The notes under the pieces: generated by a model
Databases searched by the model: none
Seen by the model: only the letters and a program-made list of their open reading frames with translations
What the model was told of the DNA's origin: nothing
Made by a program: the position numbers and the translations under genes
Shown here: one piece after another, positions 1 to 8,378 of the stretch
Layout of the letters: every line of letters starts with the position of its first letter
Position numbering within the stretch: the first letter of the stretch is position 1
Assembly: GCF_937146585.1 (NCBI RefSeq)
Contig: NZ_CAKZRO010000015.1
Span: forward strand, 1 to 34,908
DNA from: an uncultured Halorubrum sp.
Lineage (GTDB): Archaea; Halobacteriota; Halobacteria; Halobacteriales; Haloferacaceae
Direction: 5' to 3'
DNA length: 34,908 nt

Positions 1-1045
1 TCGCCTTCGAGAGGTTCCCCTCGCTGTTCTCGAAGTCGATCGGGTTCACCTTGTGGGGCATCGTCGACGACCCCGTCTCGCCCTCGACGGCCTCCTGCCC
101 GAGGTATCGGTCGGCGACGTAGAGCCACGCGTCGAGGTCCAGATCGAGGAGCACGTTGTTGACGCCCCGGAGCGCGTCGAACAGCGCCGCGAGGTCGTCG
201 CAGGGGTTCACCTGCGTCGCGAGCGCGGTGTGTTCGAGGTCGAGGTCGCGCACGAACGACGCCGAGAACGCCCGCCAGTCGACGTCGGGGTAGGCGGCGC
301 GGTGGGCCGCGAAGGTGCCGGACGCCCCCGCGAGCTTGCCGGAGAGGTCCTCGTTCGCGACGACGACCCGCCCGAGCGCCCGGCCGAGCCGCGCGGCGTA
401 CACCGCCATCTCCTTGCCGAAGGTCGTCGGCGTCGCCGGCTGGCCGTGGGTGCGCGCCAGCATCGGCGTGTCGCGGTGCTCCTGCGCCAACTCGACGAGC
501 GCGTCGCGGACCTCGCGGACCGCGGGGACGACCACCTCGCTCACCGCGGGCTTGAGCAGGAGGCGCTGCGCGAGGTTGTTCACGTCCTCGCTGGTGAGCC
601 CGAAGTGGATCCACGGGTACAGCGACTCCGCGTCGTCGAGCGGCGCGTCGGGACCTTCCGCGATGTCCGCCAGCCGGACGCGGAGGAAGTACTCGACCGC
701 CTTCACGTCGTGGTTTGTCGCGTCGTACCCCGCGGCCCCCTCGGTCTCGAGGGCCTTGATCAGCCGCGCGTCCTCGACCGAGAAGTCGGCGTACACCTCG
801 CGGAGCGCCGTCGCGGTCGCCTCGTCGAAGCCGATCGGCGTCGCGTCGAGGGCCCCCAGCGCGAGCAGGTACTCCACCTCGACGCGGGTCCGGGCGCGCA
901 TCAGCGCGGCCTCGCTCGCGTACGGCGACAGTGCCGCCGTTCGGCCGGCGTAGCGCCCGTCGAGCGGCGAGACGGCCGCGAGCGGATCGTTCCGGGACAG
1001 CCCCGAGATGGCGTCGTCGGCCGTCGGTCCGGAGTCGTCGGTCAT
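1..1045 (-). CDS. purB: Adenylosuccinate lyase PurB, 3' end cut off by the window edge
   Basis: Cytosolic enzyme that cleaves SAICAR to AICAR and adenylosuccinate to AMP, releasing fumarate. Reading the minus strand from the ATG at 1045 gives MTDDSGPTADDAISG, then PLDGRYAGRTAALSPYASE near residues 27-45, an early PurB signature. Near the window edge (about 1-75) the frame encodes the fumarase/aspartase superfamily loop GSSTMPHKVNPIDFENSEGN, whose Ser-Ser and Lys-x-Asn are active-site features. About 348 residues are visible of a usual 450-470, so roughly the last quarter lies outside. A weak TATA-like CTTTTGC lies about 24-30 nt upstream on the minus strand. It is divergent from the purN-purH fusion, so two purine genes share one 167-bp intergenic region. 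The family call is secure; only the missing end is unknown. Confidence 0.96.
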   Translation of the reverse strand, partial: MTDDSGPTADDAISGLSRNDPLAAVSPLDGRYAGRTAALSPYASEAALMRARTRVEVEYLLALGALDATPIGFDEATATALREVYADFSVEDARLIKALETEGAAGYDATNHDVKAVEYFLRVRLADIAEGPDAPLDDAESLYPWIHFGLTSEDVNNLAQRLLLKPAVSEVVVPAVREVRDALVELAQEHRDTPMLARTHGQPATPTTFGKEMAVYAARLGRALGRVVVANEDLSGKLAGASGTFAAHRAAYPDVDWRAFSASFVRDLDLEHTALATQVNPCDDLAALFDALRGVNNVLLDLDLDAWLYVADRYLGQEAVEGETGSSTMPHKVNPIDFENSEGNLSKA

Positions 1046-1183
1046 GTCCGCGACTGCCGCCGGAGCCAGCAAAAGCGTGTCGATGGGGCGAGGCACGGAC
1101 GTGGATCTGTCTCACCGTCGGACCGTGTCGAGACCGCGTTCCGATCCTCGATCGTGTACACTCGGGCGACGCGGACCGCAATC

Positions 1184-1190
1184 GATATAC
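1184..1190 (+). promoter_or_regulatory. TATA box of the purN-purH fusion gene
   Basis: GATATAC lies 23-29 nt before the ATG at 1213, the spacing expected for a haloarchaeal leaderless transcript. No Shine-Dalgarno sequence precedes the ATG. This supports 1213 as the start rather than any upstream in-frame codon. Confidence 0.65.
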
Positions 1191-1212
1191 CCGATCGGTC
1201 GGACGTTCGCGT

Positions 1213-2817
1213 ATGAAGATCGCGGGACTCGCGAGCAACAGGGGACGGAACCTCAGGCACATCGCCGACGCCGCGCCCGGCGGCGCGGAGCTGTCGGTCG
1301 TCCTGACGAACCGCGAGCAGGCGCCGGCGTTGGAGGCCGCGACCGAGCGCCGGATCCCGACCGAGGTCGTCGCGCGCGACGAGGGGGAGTCGCGCGAGTC
1401 GCACGAGCGCCGGATCGTCGAGCGCCTCGCGGACTACGACGTCGACCTCGTCTGTCTGGACGGCTACATGCGCGTCCTGACGGACGCGTTCCTCGACGCC
1501 GTGCCGACGACGCTGAACGTCCACCCCTCGCTGCTCCCGTCGTTCCCCGGCACCGACGCCCACGAGCAGGTGCTTGACGCGGGCGTCCGGACGACCGGCT
1601 GTACGGTCCACGTCGTCACCGAGGAGGTGGACGCCGGCCCCGTCGTCACTCAGGAACCGATCCCGGTGTACGAGGGCGACGACGCCGACTCGCTGAAGGC
1701 GCGCGTCCTGCGCGAGGCCGAGTTCACGGCGTACCCGCGGGCGGTCCGCTGGTTCGCCGAGGACCGCGTGACCGTCGAGCGGGACGCCGACGGCGCCCCC
1801 GTCGACGTCGCGGTCGAGGGCGACGTGGGCGGTGACTTCCCGGAGCGGCGCTTCGTCTCCGAGGAGCGCACCGCCACGCTGCGGTACGGCGAGAACCCGC
1901 ACCAGGACGCCGCGCTGTACGTCGACGACGGCTGCGAGGAGGCGAGCGTCGTCGACGCCGCCCAACTGAACCCCGGCGCGAAGGGGATGGGGTACAACAA
2001 CTACAACGACGCCGACGCCGCGCTGACCCTCGTCAAGGAGTTCGACGAGCCCGCCGCCGCGGTGATCAAGCACACCAACCCCGCGGGCTGCGCGGTCGGC
2101 TCTGACCTCGCGGACGCCTACGACCGCGCGCTGCGGACGGACGCGAAGTCCGCGTTCGGCGGCATCGTCGCGCTGAACCGCGAGTGCGACGCCGACACCG
2201 CGACCGCGGTCGCCGACTCGTTCAAGGAGGTCGTCGTCGCCCCCGGCTACACCGACAGCGCGCTCGACGTCCTCCGCGAGAAGAAGAACCTCCGCGTTCT
2301 CGACGTGGGGCCGCTCGGCGCGGGCGAGGACCGCTTCTCCGAGCGGTTCACGGAGAAGCCCATCGTCGGCGGCCGCCTCGTTCAGGAGCGCGACCGGCAG
2401 TCGCCGACCGCCGCCGACCTAGAGGTCGTCACCGAGCGCGAGCCGACCGACGAGCAGGTCGAGACGATGCTGTTCGCGTGGAAGACGCTGAAACACGTGA
2501 AGTCGAACGGCATCCTCTTCGCGACCGGCACGGAGACGGTCGGCGTCGGCATGGGGCAGGTCTCCCGGGTCGACGCGGTTACCCTCGCGGCGATGAAGGC
2601 CGAGAAGGACGCGGAGGGGAAGTCCGCCGAGGGGGCCGTGATGGCGTCGGACGCGTTCTTCCCGTTCCCGGACGCGGTCGAGGAGGCGGCCGACGCGGGC
2701 ATCGAGGCCGTCATCCAGCCCGGCGGCTCCGTCAACGACGAGGACGTGATCGCCGCGGCCGACGAGCGCGACATGGCGATGGCGTTCACCGGCTCGCGCT
2801 GCTTCCGGCACGACTAG
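1213..2817 (+). CDS. purNH: Fused GAR transformylase (PurN) and AICAR transformylase (PurH) protein
   Basis: A 534-residue two-domain purine enzyme. Residues 1 to about 190 are a glycinamide ribonucleotide formyltransferase with the catalytic triad visible: Asn102 and His104 in LNVHPSLLPSF and Asp140 in EEVDAGPVV. From about residue 215 to the end is the AICAR formyltransferase half of PurH, with YGENPHQDAALY, MGYNNYNDADAAL, the catalytic KHTNPAGCAVG and the terminal AFTGSRCFRHD. The IMP cyclohydrolase (MGS-like) domain of bacterial PurH is absent. Haloarchaea usually make IMP with the separate enzyme PurO, so a third gene elsewhere should complete the pathway. The frame stays open upstream to 931, but the ATG at 1213 begins the formyltransferase fold and has a TATA box at leaderless spacing. 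Both formyl transfers of purine synthesis are thus carried by one polypeptide. Confidence 0.96.
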   Translation: MKIAGLASNRGRNLRHIADAAPGGAELSVVLTNREQAPALEAATERRIPTEVVARDEGESRESHERRIVERLADYDVDLVCLDGYMRVLTDAFLDAVPTTLNVHPSLLPSFPGTDAHEQVLDAGVRTTGCTVHVVTEEVDAGPVVTQEPIPVYEGDDADSLKARVLREAEFTAYPRAVRWFAEDRVTVERDADGAPVDVAVEGDVGGDFPERRFVSEERTATLRYGENPHQDAALYVDDGCEEASVVDAAQLNPGAKGMGYNNYNDADAALTLVKEFDEPAAAVIKHTNPAGCAVGSDLADAYDRALRTDAKSAFGGIVALNRECDADTATAVADSFKEVVVAPGYTDSALDVLREKKNLRVLDVGPLGAGEDRFSERFTEKPIVGGRLVQERDRQSPTAADLEVVTEREPTDEQVETMLFAWKTLKHVKSNGILFATGTETVGVGMGQVSRVDAVTLAAMKAEKDAEGKSAEGAVMASDAFFPFPDAVEEAADAGIEAVIQPGGSVNDEDVIAAADERDMAMAFTGSRCFRHD

Positions 2818-2857
2818 GCCCGACGCGGACCGCGGCCGTCCCGCCCGAGCGCCGGCG

Positions 2858-3748
2858 CTACCCCTCCCAGTCGCGCGGGACGTACTGCTCGAACTCGGGG
2901 TCGGCCGAGCGGCCGGCGGGGCGGAACGCCCGCTCGCCCGCCACGCGGAACGACTCGATCGCCGACTGACCGGGGCCGGTGAGGAACCCGACGTACGACA
3001 TCGCGAGCGGGTACGCCACGTCGTGTCGAGCGGGATTGACCGGGATCACGGCGTACTCGTTCCGCAGGAGCGGCGGCGGGTCGTCGATCCCGTAGTCGAC
3101 GTGGCGGCCGTGGTCGCCGCCGGCGCCCACGGCGAGGAACGTCCCCCGGTCGGTGAGCGTGTAGGCGTCGGAGCGCTCGGCGGCGATCAGCGTGTCGCCC
3201 ATCCCCTGTCCCGTCTCGATGTACCACTCGCCGCCGGGGGCGACGCCCGCCGCGTCCCAGATCCGGCGCTCGCGGACGTGCGTCCCCGACCGGTCGCCCC
3301 GGGAGACGAACGTCGCCCCGGCGTCGGCGATCGCCCGGAACGCCGAGACCGGGTCGCTCCCGGCCACGCCCGCGGGGTCGTCCGGCGGGCCAACGACGAG
3401 GAAGTCGTTGACCATCACCCGCCGCCGGTTCACGCCGTACCCCTCCCTGAGGAACTCGTCTTCGAGGGGCCGCGCGTGGACCAGGACCACGTCGCAGTCG
3501 CCGTCCCGGGCGGTGCGGAGCGACGCCCCGGTCCCGCGCACGAGCGCCTCCACCCGCGAGCCGAAGCGGTCGGCGTACTCGCGGTGTAACACGTCCAAGA
3601 GACCGCTGTCGTACGCCGTCGTGGCGGTCGCGAGGGTCAACGCGCCGAGGTCGGGCGCACGCTCGCGGCCCTCGTTCCCGCCCGCACAGCCGGCCAGCGA
3701 GAGGGCGCCACCGGCGCCGAGCGCGCGGAGGAGCTGTCGACGACGCAT
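2858..3748 (-). CDS. tupA: TupA-like tungstate-binding Tat lipoprotein, without its permease or ATPase
   Basis: Predicted extracytoplasmic solute-binding protein of a tungstate importer, 296 residues. The N-terminus is a Tat-type lipoprotein signal: MRRRQLL, a short hydrophobic stretch, then the lipobox LAGC with Cys21. TupA family blocks follow: TATTAYDSGLLD (41-52), RGTGASL, GDCDVVLVHARP (83-94), VMVNDFLVVGPPDDPAG (111-127), SRGDRSGTH and WYIETGQGMGDTL, and a YTLTDRGTFLAVG block. No TupB permease or TupC ATPase gene lies in the window, so it is an orphan here. It converges on the purN-purH gene with a 40-bp gap. An in-frame GTG at 3775 would add nine residues; the ATG at 3748 is preferred because it gives a compact Tat signal. 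Tungstate specificity rests on family motifs, and molybdate cannot be excluded. Confidence 0.86.
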   Translation of the reverse strand: MRRRQLLRALGAGGALSLAGCAGGNEGRERAPDLGALTLATATTAYDSGLLDVLHREYADRFGSRVEALVRGTGASLRTARDGDCDVVLVHARPLEDEFLREGYGVNRRRVMVNDFLVVGPPDDPAGVAGSDPVSAFRAIADAGATFVSRGDRSGTHVRERRIWDAAGVAPGGEWYIETGQGMGDTLIAAERSDAYTLTDRGTFLAVGAGGDHGRHVDYGIDDPPPLLRNEYAVIPVNPARHDVAYPLAMSYVGFLTGPGQSAIESFRVAGERAFRPAGRSADPEFEQYVPRDWEG

Positions 3749-3901
3749 ACGTATCGTAATTAGATCCGACCACACATAGTGCTTTGTTGATTCATTTCAG
3801 TTACTAGCCGTCGAGCCCGGCCGGGGCGACAACCCCACGCGGACCGCCGGATCTGCGGCGCTTTTTTCTCCGGGTCTCGTTAGGCGCGGACGGGGACCAC
3901 C

Positions 3902-5203
3902 GTGGCCCAGTTCGGCAACTCGGTACGGCTGCTCGGGGACCGGGAGTTCGCGGCGCTCGCCGGGACCGCGTTCGCCCGTAGCCAGGCGTACTCGACGATC
4001 CTCATCGCGCTGGCGCTGTACGCCGACCTGTTCGGAACCACGGGGTTCATCGAGGGGCTGTTCGGGACCGCGTTCGCCGTCGTCCAGCTCGTCATCGTCC
4101 TCCCGCTGGGCCGGCGGGTGGACACCGGCAACGCGAAGCGGTGGCTGCTCGGCGGCTTCCTGATCAACGTCGCCGTCTTCGTCGGCTTCGCCTTGGTCGA
4201 CAGCTCCGTCCACATCATCCTCGTGCGGATGATCCAGGGCCTCGGCGCGAGCGTCCTCTGGATCACGGGCGCGACGGTGATCGGCGAGATCAGCCCCGAC
4301 GACGAGCAGGGGCGCTGGCTCGGCTCGTACAACCAGTTCGCCTCCTTCTCGTCGCTCGCGGGCGACCTCGTCGGCGGCTACCTCCTGTACGCCTACGGGT
4401 TCGGCGAGACGTACGTCGTGTTGACCGCCGTCACGCTCGCCGCGTTCGCGCTGGTGTTCGCGTTCCTCCGCGACAACCCCGGCGGGCGGAAGGACCCCGA
4501 GGACGCGGGCGGGATCGAGACGTTCCGGTCGCTGCTCGGGCTCCCGATGTTGCGCGCGCTCGTCTTCTTCCGGTTCACGTTCAGCGTCGGCAAGATGGCG
4601 GTGATCATCTTCCTCCCGATCTACGCGCGGACGACGTTCGGCATCTCCGCGTTCGCCATCGGCTGGATCATGGCCGGCGGGAAGGCGACGAAGGCGCTCA
4701 CGCAGGGGTTCGTCGGCGACCTCACCGACCGATACGAGCGCACCTACCTGTTCGTCGCGGTCGGCGCGCTCCTGTACGGGGTCGGGACGGCGATCATCCC
4801 CCTCGCGGCGTACTTCGACGGGACCGTCGCGCCGGTCACCGTCTCGTACCTCGGCGACTCCCAGACGCTCGGCGGGGCCTTCTTCGCGCTGTTCGCCGCC
4901 TACTCGCTGCTCGGGGTCGCCGACTCGATCCGGCTGCCGGCGAGCATGTCGCTGTTCGTCGACGAGGGCGAGGCGTACGACTCCGTCGCGAGCGCGATGA
5001 GCCTGCGCTCGGTGTCGTGGAAGGTCGGGCAGGTCGTCGGGCCGGTGCTCGTCGGGACGACGATGGACTGGACGACCACCGAGACCGGGTTCCTCCTGGC
5101 GGCCGGGTTCATCGCGTTCGCGACCACCGGGTTCGCGTGGCAGGCGCGGGGGGCACACCGCGCGGCCCGGGACCCGGGGCCGGCCGCGCCCGGGGACGAC
5201 TGA
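3902..5203 (+). CDS. Major facilitator superfamily transporter (DHA1-like)
   Basis: A 433-residue polytopic membrane protein with about twelve hydrophobic segments spread through its length. The cytoplasmic loop 2-3 carries PLGRRVDTG, a variant of MFS motif A, and the equivalent loop in the second half carries GDLTDRYER, which marks the internal duplication. A charged central loop (about residues 195-215, rich in Gly, Arg, Lys and Asp) separates the two halves. The family includes proton-driven drug and metabolite exporters, but nothing in the sequence fixes a substrate. The start is the GTG at 3902; no ATG gives a better N-terminus. It is divergent from the tupA-like gene across 153 bp that include a run of six T at about 3862. 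It converges on the M42 peptidase gene with 24 bp between their stops. Confidence 0.87.
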   Translation: MAQFGNSVRLLGDREFAALAGTAFARSQAYSTILIALALYADLFGTTGFIEGLFGTAFAVVQLVIVLPLGRRVDTGNAKRWLLGGFLINVAVFVGFALVDSSVHIILVRMIQGLGASVLWITGATVIGEISPDDEQGRWLGSYNQFASFSSLAGDLVGGYLLYAYGFGETYVVLTAVTLAAFALVFAFLRDNPGGRKDPEDAGGIETFRSLLGLPMLRALVFFRFTFSVGKMAVIIFLPIYARTTFGISAFAIGWIMAGGKATKALTQGFVGDLTDRYERTYLFVAVGALLYGVGTAIIPLAAYFDGTVAPVTVSYLGDSQTLGGAFFALFAAYSLLGVADSIRLPASMSLFVDEGEAYDSVASAMSLRSVSWKVGQVVGPVLVGTTMDWTTTETGFLLAAGFIAFATTGFAWQARGAHRAARDPGPAAPGDD

Positions 5204-5227
5204 GTCGGTTCCGCGGCTCGGGAGCGA

Positions 5228-6286
5228 CTACAGCGTGTAGTCGTGCTCGCCGGTCTCGGACGCCAGGAAGGCGGCGAGCAGGTCGATCGTCGCCTCGACG
5301 TCGCCGCCGTCGGCGGTCTCGGTGACGGTGTGGAGGTACCGCGTCGGGATCGAGATCGCGCCGACGGGCTTCGCGCCCGCCGTGTTCTGGAACCCGGCGG
5401 TGTCGGTGCCGCCCGCGGGCAGCACCTCGTGTTGGTGATCGATCCCCTCCGCCTCGGCGACCTCGGTGAGCCGGCTGTGGACCTTCGGGCTGGTGATCAC
5501 CGACGAGTCCTTCAGCTTCACCGCCGTGCCGTCGCCGAGGTCGGTGACGGCGTCGGCCGGGTCGCCGACCTGCGGCACGTCGTTGGCGACGGTGACGTCT
5601 AAGGCGACGGCGAGGTCGGGGTCGACGTCGACGCCGAGCGCCTTCGCGCCCCGCAGTCCCACCTCCTCCTGGACGGTCGCCGCGAAGTGGATCGTCACGT
5701 CCGGGTCGTCGATCCGGCGGGCGGCCTCCAGCATCGCGAACACGCAGATCCGGTCGTCGAGCGCCTTCCCGGTGACCCGGTCGCCCATCCGCGTCGTGGT
5801 CTGGTCGAGGGTGACGAGGTCGCCGACGCTCACCGCCTCCTCGACCGCCTCCGCGTCGCGCCCGAGGTCGATGAACACGTCTTTCACCTCGTCGTCCTTC
5901 TCGCGCTGCTCCTCGGTGAGCGTGTGGGGCGGGACGGAGCCGATGACGCCGGTCAGGTCCTCGTCGCCGTGGACGGTGACGCGCTGCGCGCGCAGCACCC
6001 GGGCGTCGAAGCCGCCGAGCGGGTCGACCTGGACGAACCCCTCGTCGGTGACGTGGCGGACCATGAACCCGATCTCGTCCATGTGGGCCGCGACGGCGAC
6101 CGAGTAGTCCGACTCGCCCTCGATCGTCCCCACGACGTTCCCCATCGCGTCGGTCCGGACGCGATCGACGCGCTCCTCGAACTCGCGCCGGACGATCTCG
6201 CGCACGTCGTCCTCGTAGCCCGGGACGCCGCGGGCCTCGGTCAGCTCTCGGAGCAGGTCGAAGTCGAAGGCGAACTCGCGTGCCAT
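5228..6286 (-). CDS. M42-family metallo-aminopeptidase (endoglucanase/FrvX-type)
   Basis: A cytosolic dinuclear zinc or cobalt aminopeptidase of the TET/deblocking class, 352 residues, close to the family length. Metal ligands and catalytic residues are in place: His68 and Asp70 in AVAAHMDEIGF, Asp177 in GKALDDR, catalytic Glu207 and ligand Glu208 in VQEEVGLRGA, Asp230 in VALDVT, and His319 in PTRYLHTVTE. The usual wording of that last motif is RYxHSPxE, so LHTVTE is a mild variant. Such enzymes form large self-compartmentalised dodecamers that degrade peptides released by the proteasome. The ATG at 6286 is supported by the family N-terminus (FDLLRELTEARGVPGYE) and by TTGTC at the TATA position, at 6308-6312 on the minus strand. 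Residues encoded upstream in the same open frame do not belong to the family. Confidence 0.94.
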   Translation of the reverse strand: MAREFAFDFDLLRELTEARGVPGYEDDVREIVRREFEERVDRVRTDAMGNVVGTIEGESDYSVAVAAHMDEIGFMVRHVTDEGFVQVDPLGGFDARVLRAQRVTVHGDEDLTGVIGSVPPHTLTEEQREKDDEVKDVFIDLGRDAEAVEEAVSVGDLVTLDQTTTRMGDRVTGKALDDRICVFAMLEAARRIDDPDVTIHFAATVQEEVGLRGAKALGVDVDPDLAVALDVTVANDVPQVGDPADAVTDLGDGTAVKLKDSSVITSPKVHSRLTEVAEAEGIDHQHEVLPAGGTDTAGFQNTAGAKPVGAISIPTRYLHTVTETADGGDVEATIDLLAAFLASETGEHDYTL

Positions 6287-6362
6287 GGGTCCACCTGATC
6301 CGCCAGCGACAAAGGTCCGCAGGATCCGGCACGACCGCCGGCCTTCGGCGCCGCGATCAACC

Positions 6363-6370
6363 CTAAATAA
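6363..6370 (+). promoter_or_regulatory. TATA box upstream of the MTH865-family gene
   Basis: CTAAATAA is the clearest AT-rich box in this intergenic region. It lies 53-60 nt before the ATG at 6423, so a transcript starting about 25-30 nt downstream of the box would carry a leader of around 30 nt. This is unlike the leaderless neighbours. Confidence 0.55.
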
Positions 6371-6383
6371 GTTTACCGTTGTT

Positions 6384-6400
6384 CCGCAACCCTTTTGCGG
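6384..6400 (+). promoter_or_regulatory. Inverted repeat at the predicted transcription start of the MTH865-family gene
   Basis: CCGCAA and TTGCGG are perfect six-base inverted repeats around the five-base loop CCCTT. The element covers the position where transcription driven by the TATA box at 6363-6370 should begin. It could be an operator or a small 5'-leader hairpin. It also lies about 100 nt upstream of the divergent peptidase gene. Confidence 0.45.
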
Positions 6401-6422
6401 GCGCTCTCGGGATGTCGTGTGT

Positions 6423-6680
6423 ATGAGCGACGTGAAAGCGGAACTCCGCGAACAGTTTCTAGACGCGTTCGGCGGCGCAGATTTCCCCGTCGAGAACCAG
6501 ATGGACCTCGTCCCCGCGCTGCCGGACGGGCCGGGAACGAAGTTCGAGGCCGGCGACGTGAGCTTCACCGCCATGGAGATGGCGGCGAAGCTGGGCAGCG
6601 AACAGGAGTTCCCCTACGACACCCCCGAGGCGCTCGTCGACGACATCATCGACGGGCTCGAGGCGAAGGGAATGCTCTGA
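6423..6680 (+). CDS. MTH865-family small protein
   Basis: An 85-residue acidic protein, MSDVKAELREQFLDAFGGAD and onward, with the pattern of the MTH865-like family (PF07747), a small helical EF-hand-like fold known from archaea. Typical blocks are FPVENQMDLVPALPDGPGT (about 21-39), the central FTAMEMA segment and the C-terminal PYDTPEALVDDIIDGLEAKGM. The biochemical role of the family is not established. The ATG at 6423 begins exactly at the family N-terminus; the frame is open 46 codons further upstream but that part is unrelated. The gene is monocistronic, with a clear TATA box and an inverted repeat ahead of it, which suggests regulated expression. Confidence 0.85.
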   Translation: MSDVKAELREQFLDAFGGADFPVENQMDLVPALPDGPGTKFEAGDVSFTAMEMAAKLGSEQEFPYDTPEALVDDIIDGLEAKGML

Positions 6681-6779
6681 GCCGGCCGACCGACCGACCC
6701 GATTTCTCCTTCCGACCGTCCGCCGCGCCCCGCCGAGCGCCGGCGGGAGGTTGATTACCGCGGAGCCGCTACGGCGGGT

Positions 6780-7532
6780 GTGTTCGCCGAGCTAACGAGC
6801 CTGGTGCCGCGGTGGGTCCTCTGGGGGGTCGGCCTCGGCGGGGTCGCCACCGCCGTGGTCGCCCTCGCGTTCTACCTCGGGGACCGGCTCGTCCCGACCC
6901 CCGCCGCGTCGGCCGGCGGCCGCGGCGCCGCCGGCGACGACCGGCGCCGCCGCGAGATCCGGACCTATCTGGACGCGGCCGGCGAGCGGTTCGACGAGGA
7001 CCACGCGTTCGACGGCGTGTCGGTCCCCTTCTACCTCCCCGACCGCGGGGTCGCGATCACCTTCGACGCGCACGACTACTTCCGGCTGGAGGGCGAGGGC
7101 GTCTACACCGTCCTCTGTGAGCACGAGATGCCCGGCCGCGGGCTCGGTCGCCGACTCCCGTTCGACGTCGACGAGCCCGACTGGGCGACCGACGAGTCGC
7201 CCGGCGCGGGAGGCGGTCGGTCCGCCGGCTCCGGCGCCGGTCGCTTCGGCGCGCGTGCGGCGACCGGTCGCGGCCCCGCCGGACGGGCGGACCCCGTCGG
7301 CGACGCGTTCGACGAGCTCGGCCTCGACCGCGACGCCGACGTCGACGCGGTGAAGGGGGCGTACCGCGAGCGCGTCAAGGAGACGCACCCGGACCAGGGC
7401 GGCGACGAGGAGTCGTTCCGGCGCGTCCGCGAGGCGTACGCGACCGCCCGCAACCACGCGGACGGCGGGCCGAGCCCGGACGGGGGCGACGCGGGCCGCC
7501 GCCGAGAGCGCTCGCCCGGGTACGGCCGGTGA
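6780..7532 (+). CDS. Membrane-anchored protein with a C-terminal J domain
   Basis: A 250-residue protein starting at a GTG (6780). Residues about 12-34 form one transmembrane helix (VLWGVGLGGVATAVVALAFYL). A conserved middle region of about 55-125 includes a YLDAAGERFDEDHAF block and a YLPDRGVAITFDAHDYF block. A Gly/Ala/Arg-rich linker follows (about 140-175). The C-terminal J domain (about 179-225) has the HPD loop in KETHPDQGG and the following FRRVREAYATAR helix, the site that stimulates DnaK/Hsp70 ATPase. The order of domains is unlike canonical DnaJ: the J domain is last, and there is no zinc-finger region. It probably recruits DnaK to the membrane; the client is unknown. TTGATTACC lies near the TATA position. 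The stop overlaps the GTG of the phosphoesterase gene by four bases, implying cotranscription. Confidence 0.84.
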   Translation: MFAELTSLVPRWVLWGVGLGGVATAVVALAFYLGDRLVPTPAASAGGRGAAGDDRRRREIRTYLDAAGERFDEDHAFDGVSVPFYLPDRGVAITFDAHDYFRLEGEGVYTVLCEHEMPGRGLGRRLPFDVDEPDWATDESPGAGGGRSAGSGAGRFGARAATGRGPAGRADPVGDAFDELGLDRDADVDAVKGAYRERVKETHPDQGGDEESFRRVREAYATARNHADGGPSPDGGDAGRRRERSPGYGR

Positions 7533-8320
7533 GCGCCCCCGGCCCCGAGTCCGGCCCGACCTTCGCGGACCGCGCCGTCTACCTCCCGGGAGCCGACGCG
7601 CTCGTCGTCGCCGACCTCCACGTCGGCCGCGGCGAGGCCTCCGCGGTCTCGCTCCCGCTCGGCGAGCGCGCGGACCTCGTCGACCGGCTCGCCGCCCTCC
7701 TCGACCGGTTCGATCCCGCGACGGTGGTCGCCGCCGGCGACGTCGTCCACACCTTCGACCGAGTCAGCGGCCGGAGCCGCGAGACCTTGGACGCGCTCCG
7801 CGACGCCTGCGAGGACCGCGGGGCCGCCTTCGAACTCGTCGCCGGCAACCACGACACCGCCCTCCCGAACCGGTGGGACGGGCCCGTCCGCGAGGAGATC
7901 GTTCTCGGCGAGGGCGGCGACCGGGAGGCCGACGCCGTCGACGCCACCGACGCGACGCGCACCGTCGTCTGCCACGGCCACGAGGCGCCGTCCGCGACCG
8001 CTGACCGATACGTGATCGGCCACGTTCACCCGACGATCGAGATCGAGGGCGACCGCCGGCCCTGCTTCCTCCGGGGCCCCGGGACGTACCGCGGGGCCGA
8101 CCTCCTCGTGCTGCCCTCGTTCACCCGGCTCGCGCCGGGCGTGGCGGTCAACGAGATGCGGACCGACGCGTTCGACTCCCCGCTCGTCACCGACGCGGAC
8201 CGGCTCGCGCCGGTCGTGGTCGACCCTCCCGCGGAGGGCTCGGACGGGGGTCCCGACGCGAGCGGTGCGGGAGAGGCGCTCCGATTCCCGCCGCTCGGCG
8301 AGTTCCGCCGGCTGTTGTGA
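7529..8320 (+). CDS. Archaeal calcineurin-like phosphoesterase (SbcD-related, MJ0037 type)
   Basis: A 263-residue metallophosphoesterase. All metal-binding motifs are present in order: DLHVGRGE (about 31-38), GDVVH, GNHDT, a histidine in VCHGHEAP, and GHVHPTIE. This is the pattern of the archaeal SbcD-related family, small relatives of the Mre11/SbcD nuclease without its capping domain. In many archaea these proteins sit beside the Lhr helicase and are thought to act in nucleic-acid processing, but the substrate is unknown. The GTG start (7529) lies inside the stop of the J-domain gene (GTGA overlap), so translation is probably coupled. No Lhr gene is in the window. About 30 residues near the C-terminus (EGSDGGPDASGAG) are low complexity. 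Confidence 0.88.
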   Translation: MSAPGPESGPTFADRAVYLPGADALVVADLHVGRGEASAVSLPLGERADLVDRLAALLDRFDPATVVAAGDVVHTFDRVSGRSRETLDALRDACEDRGAAFELVAGNHDTALPNRWDGPVREEIVLGEGGDREADAVDATDATRTVVCHGHEAPSATADRYVIGHVHPTIEIEGDRRPCFLRGPGTYRGADLLVLPSFTRLAPGVAVNEMRTDAFDSPLVTDADRLAPVVVDPPAEGSDGGPDASGAGEALRFPPLGEFRRLL

Positions 8321-8378
8321 GCGCTTCCGTCCTCCCGCGCGTACTGTCCGTCTCGTCAGACGGCCGACTATAACGAAC

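Noticed and set aside
2184..2969. Long Arg-rich open frame over purN-purH
   Set aside because: It is an out-of-frame reading of the GC-rich coding sequence, with extreme Arg content and no motif. The real gene covers the same bases.
3797..5158. 453-codon minus-strand frame opposite the MFS gene
   Set aside because: Its sequence is a low-complexity mixture of Arg, Glu and Asp without hydrophobic core. The plus strand encodes a clear MFS transporter.
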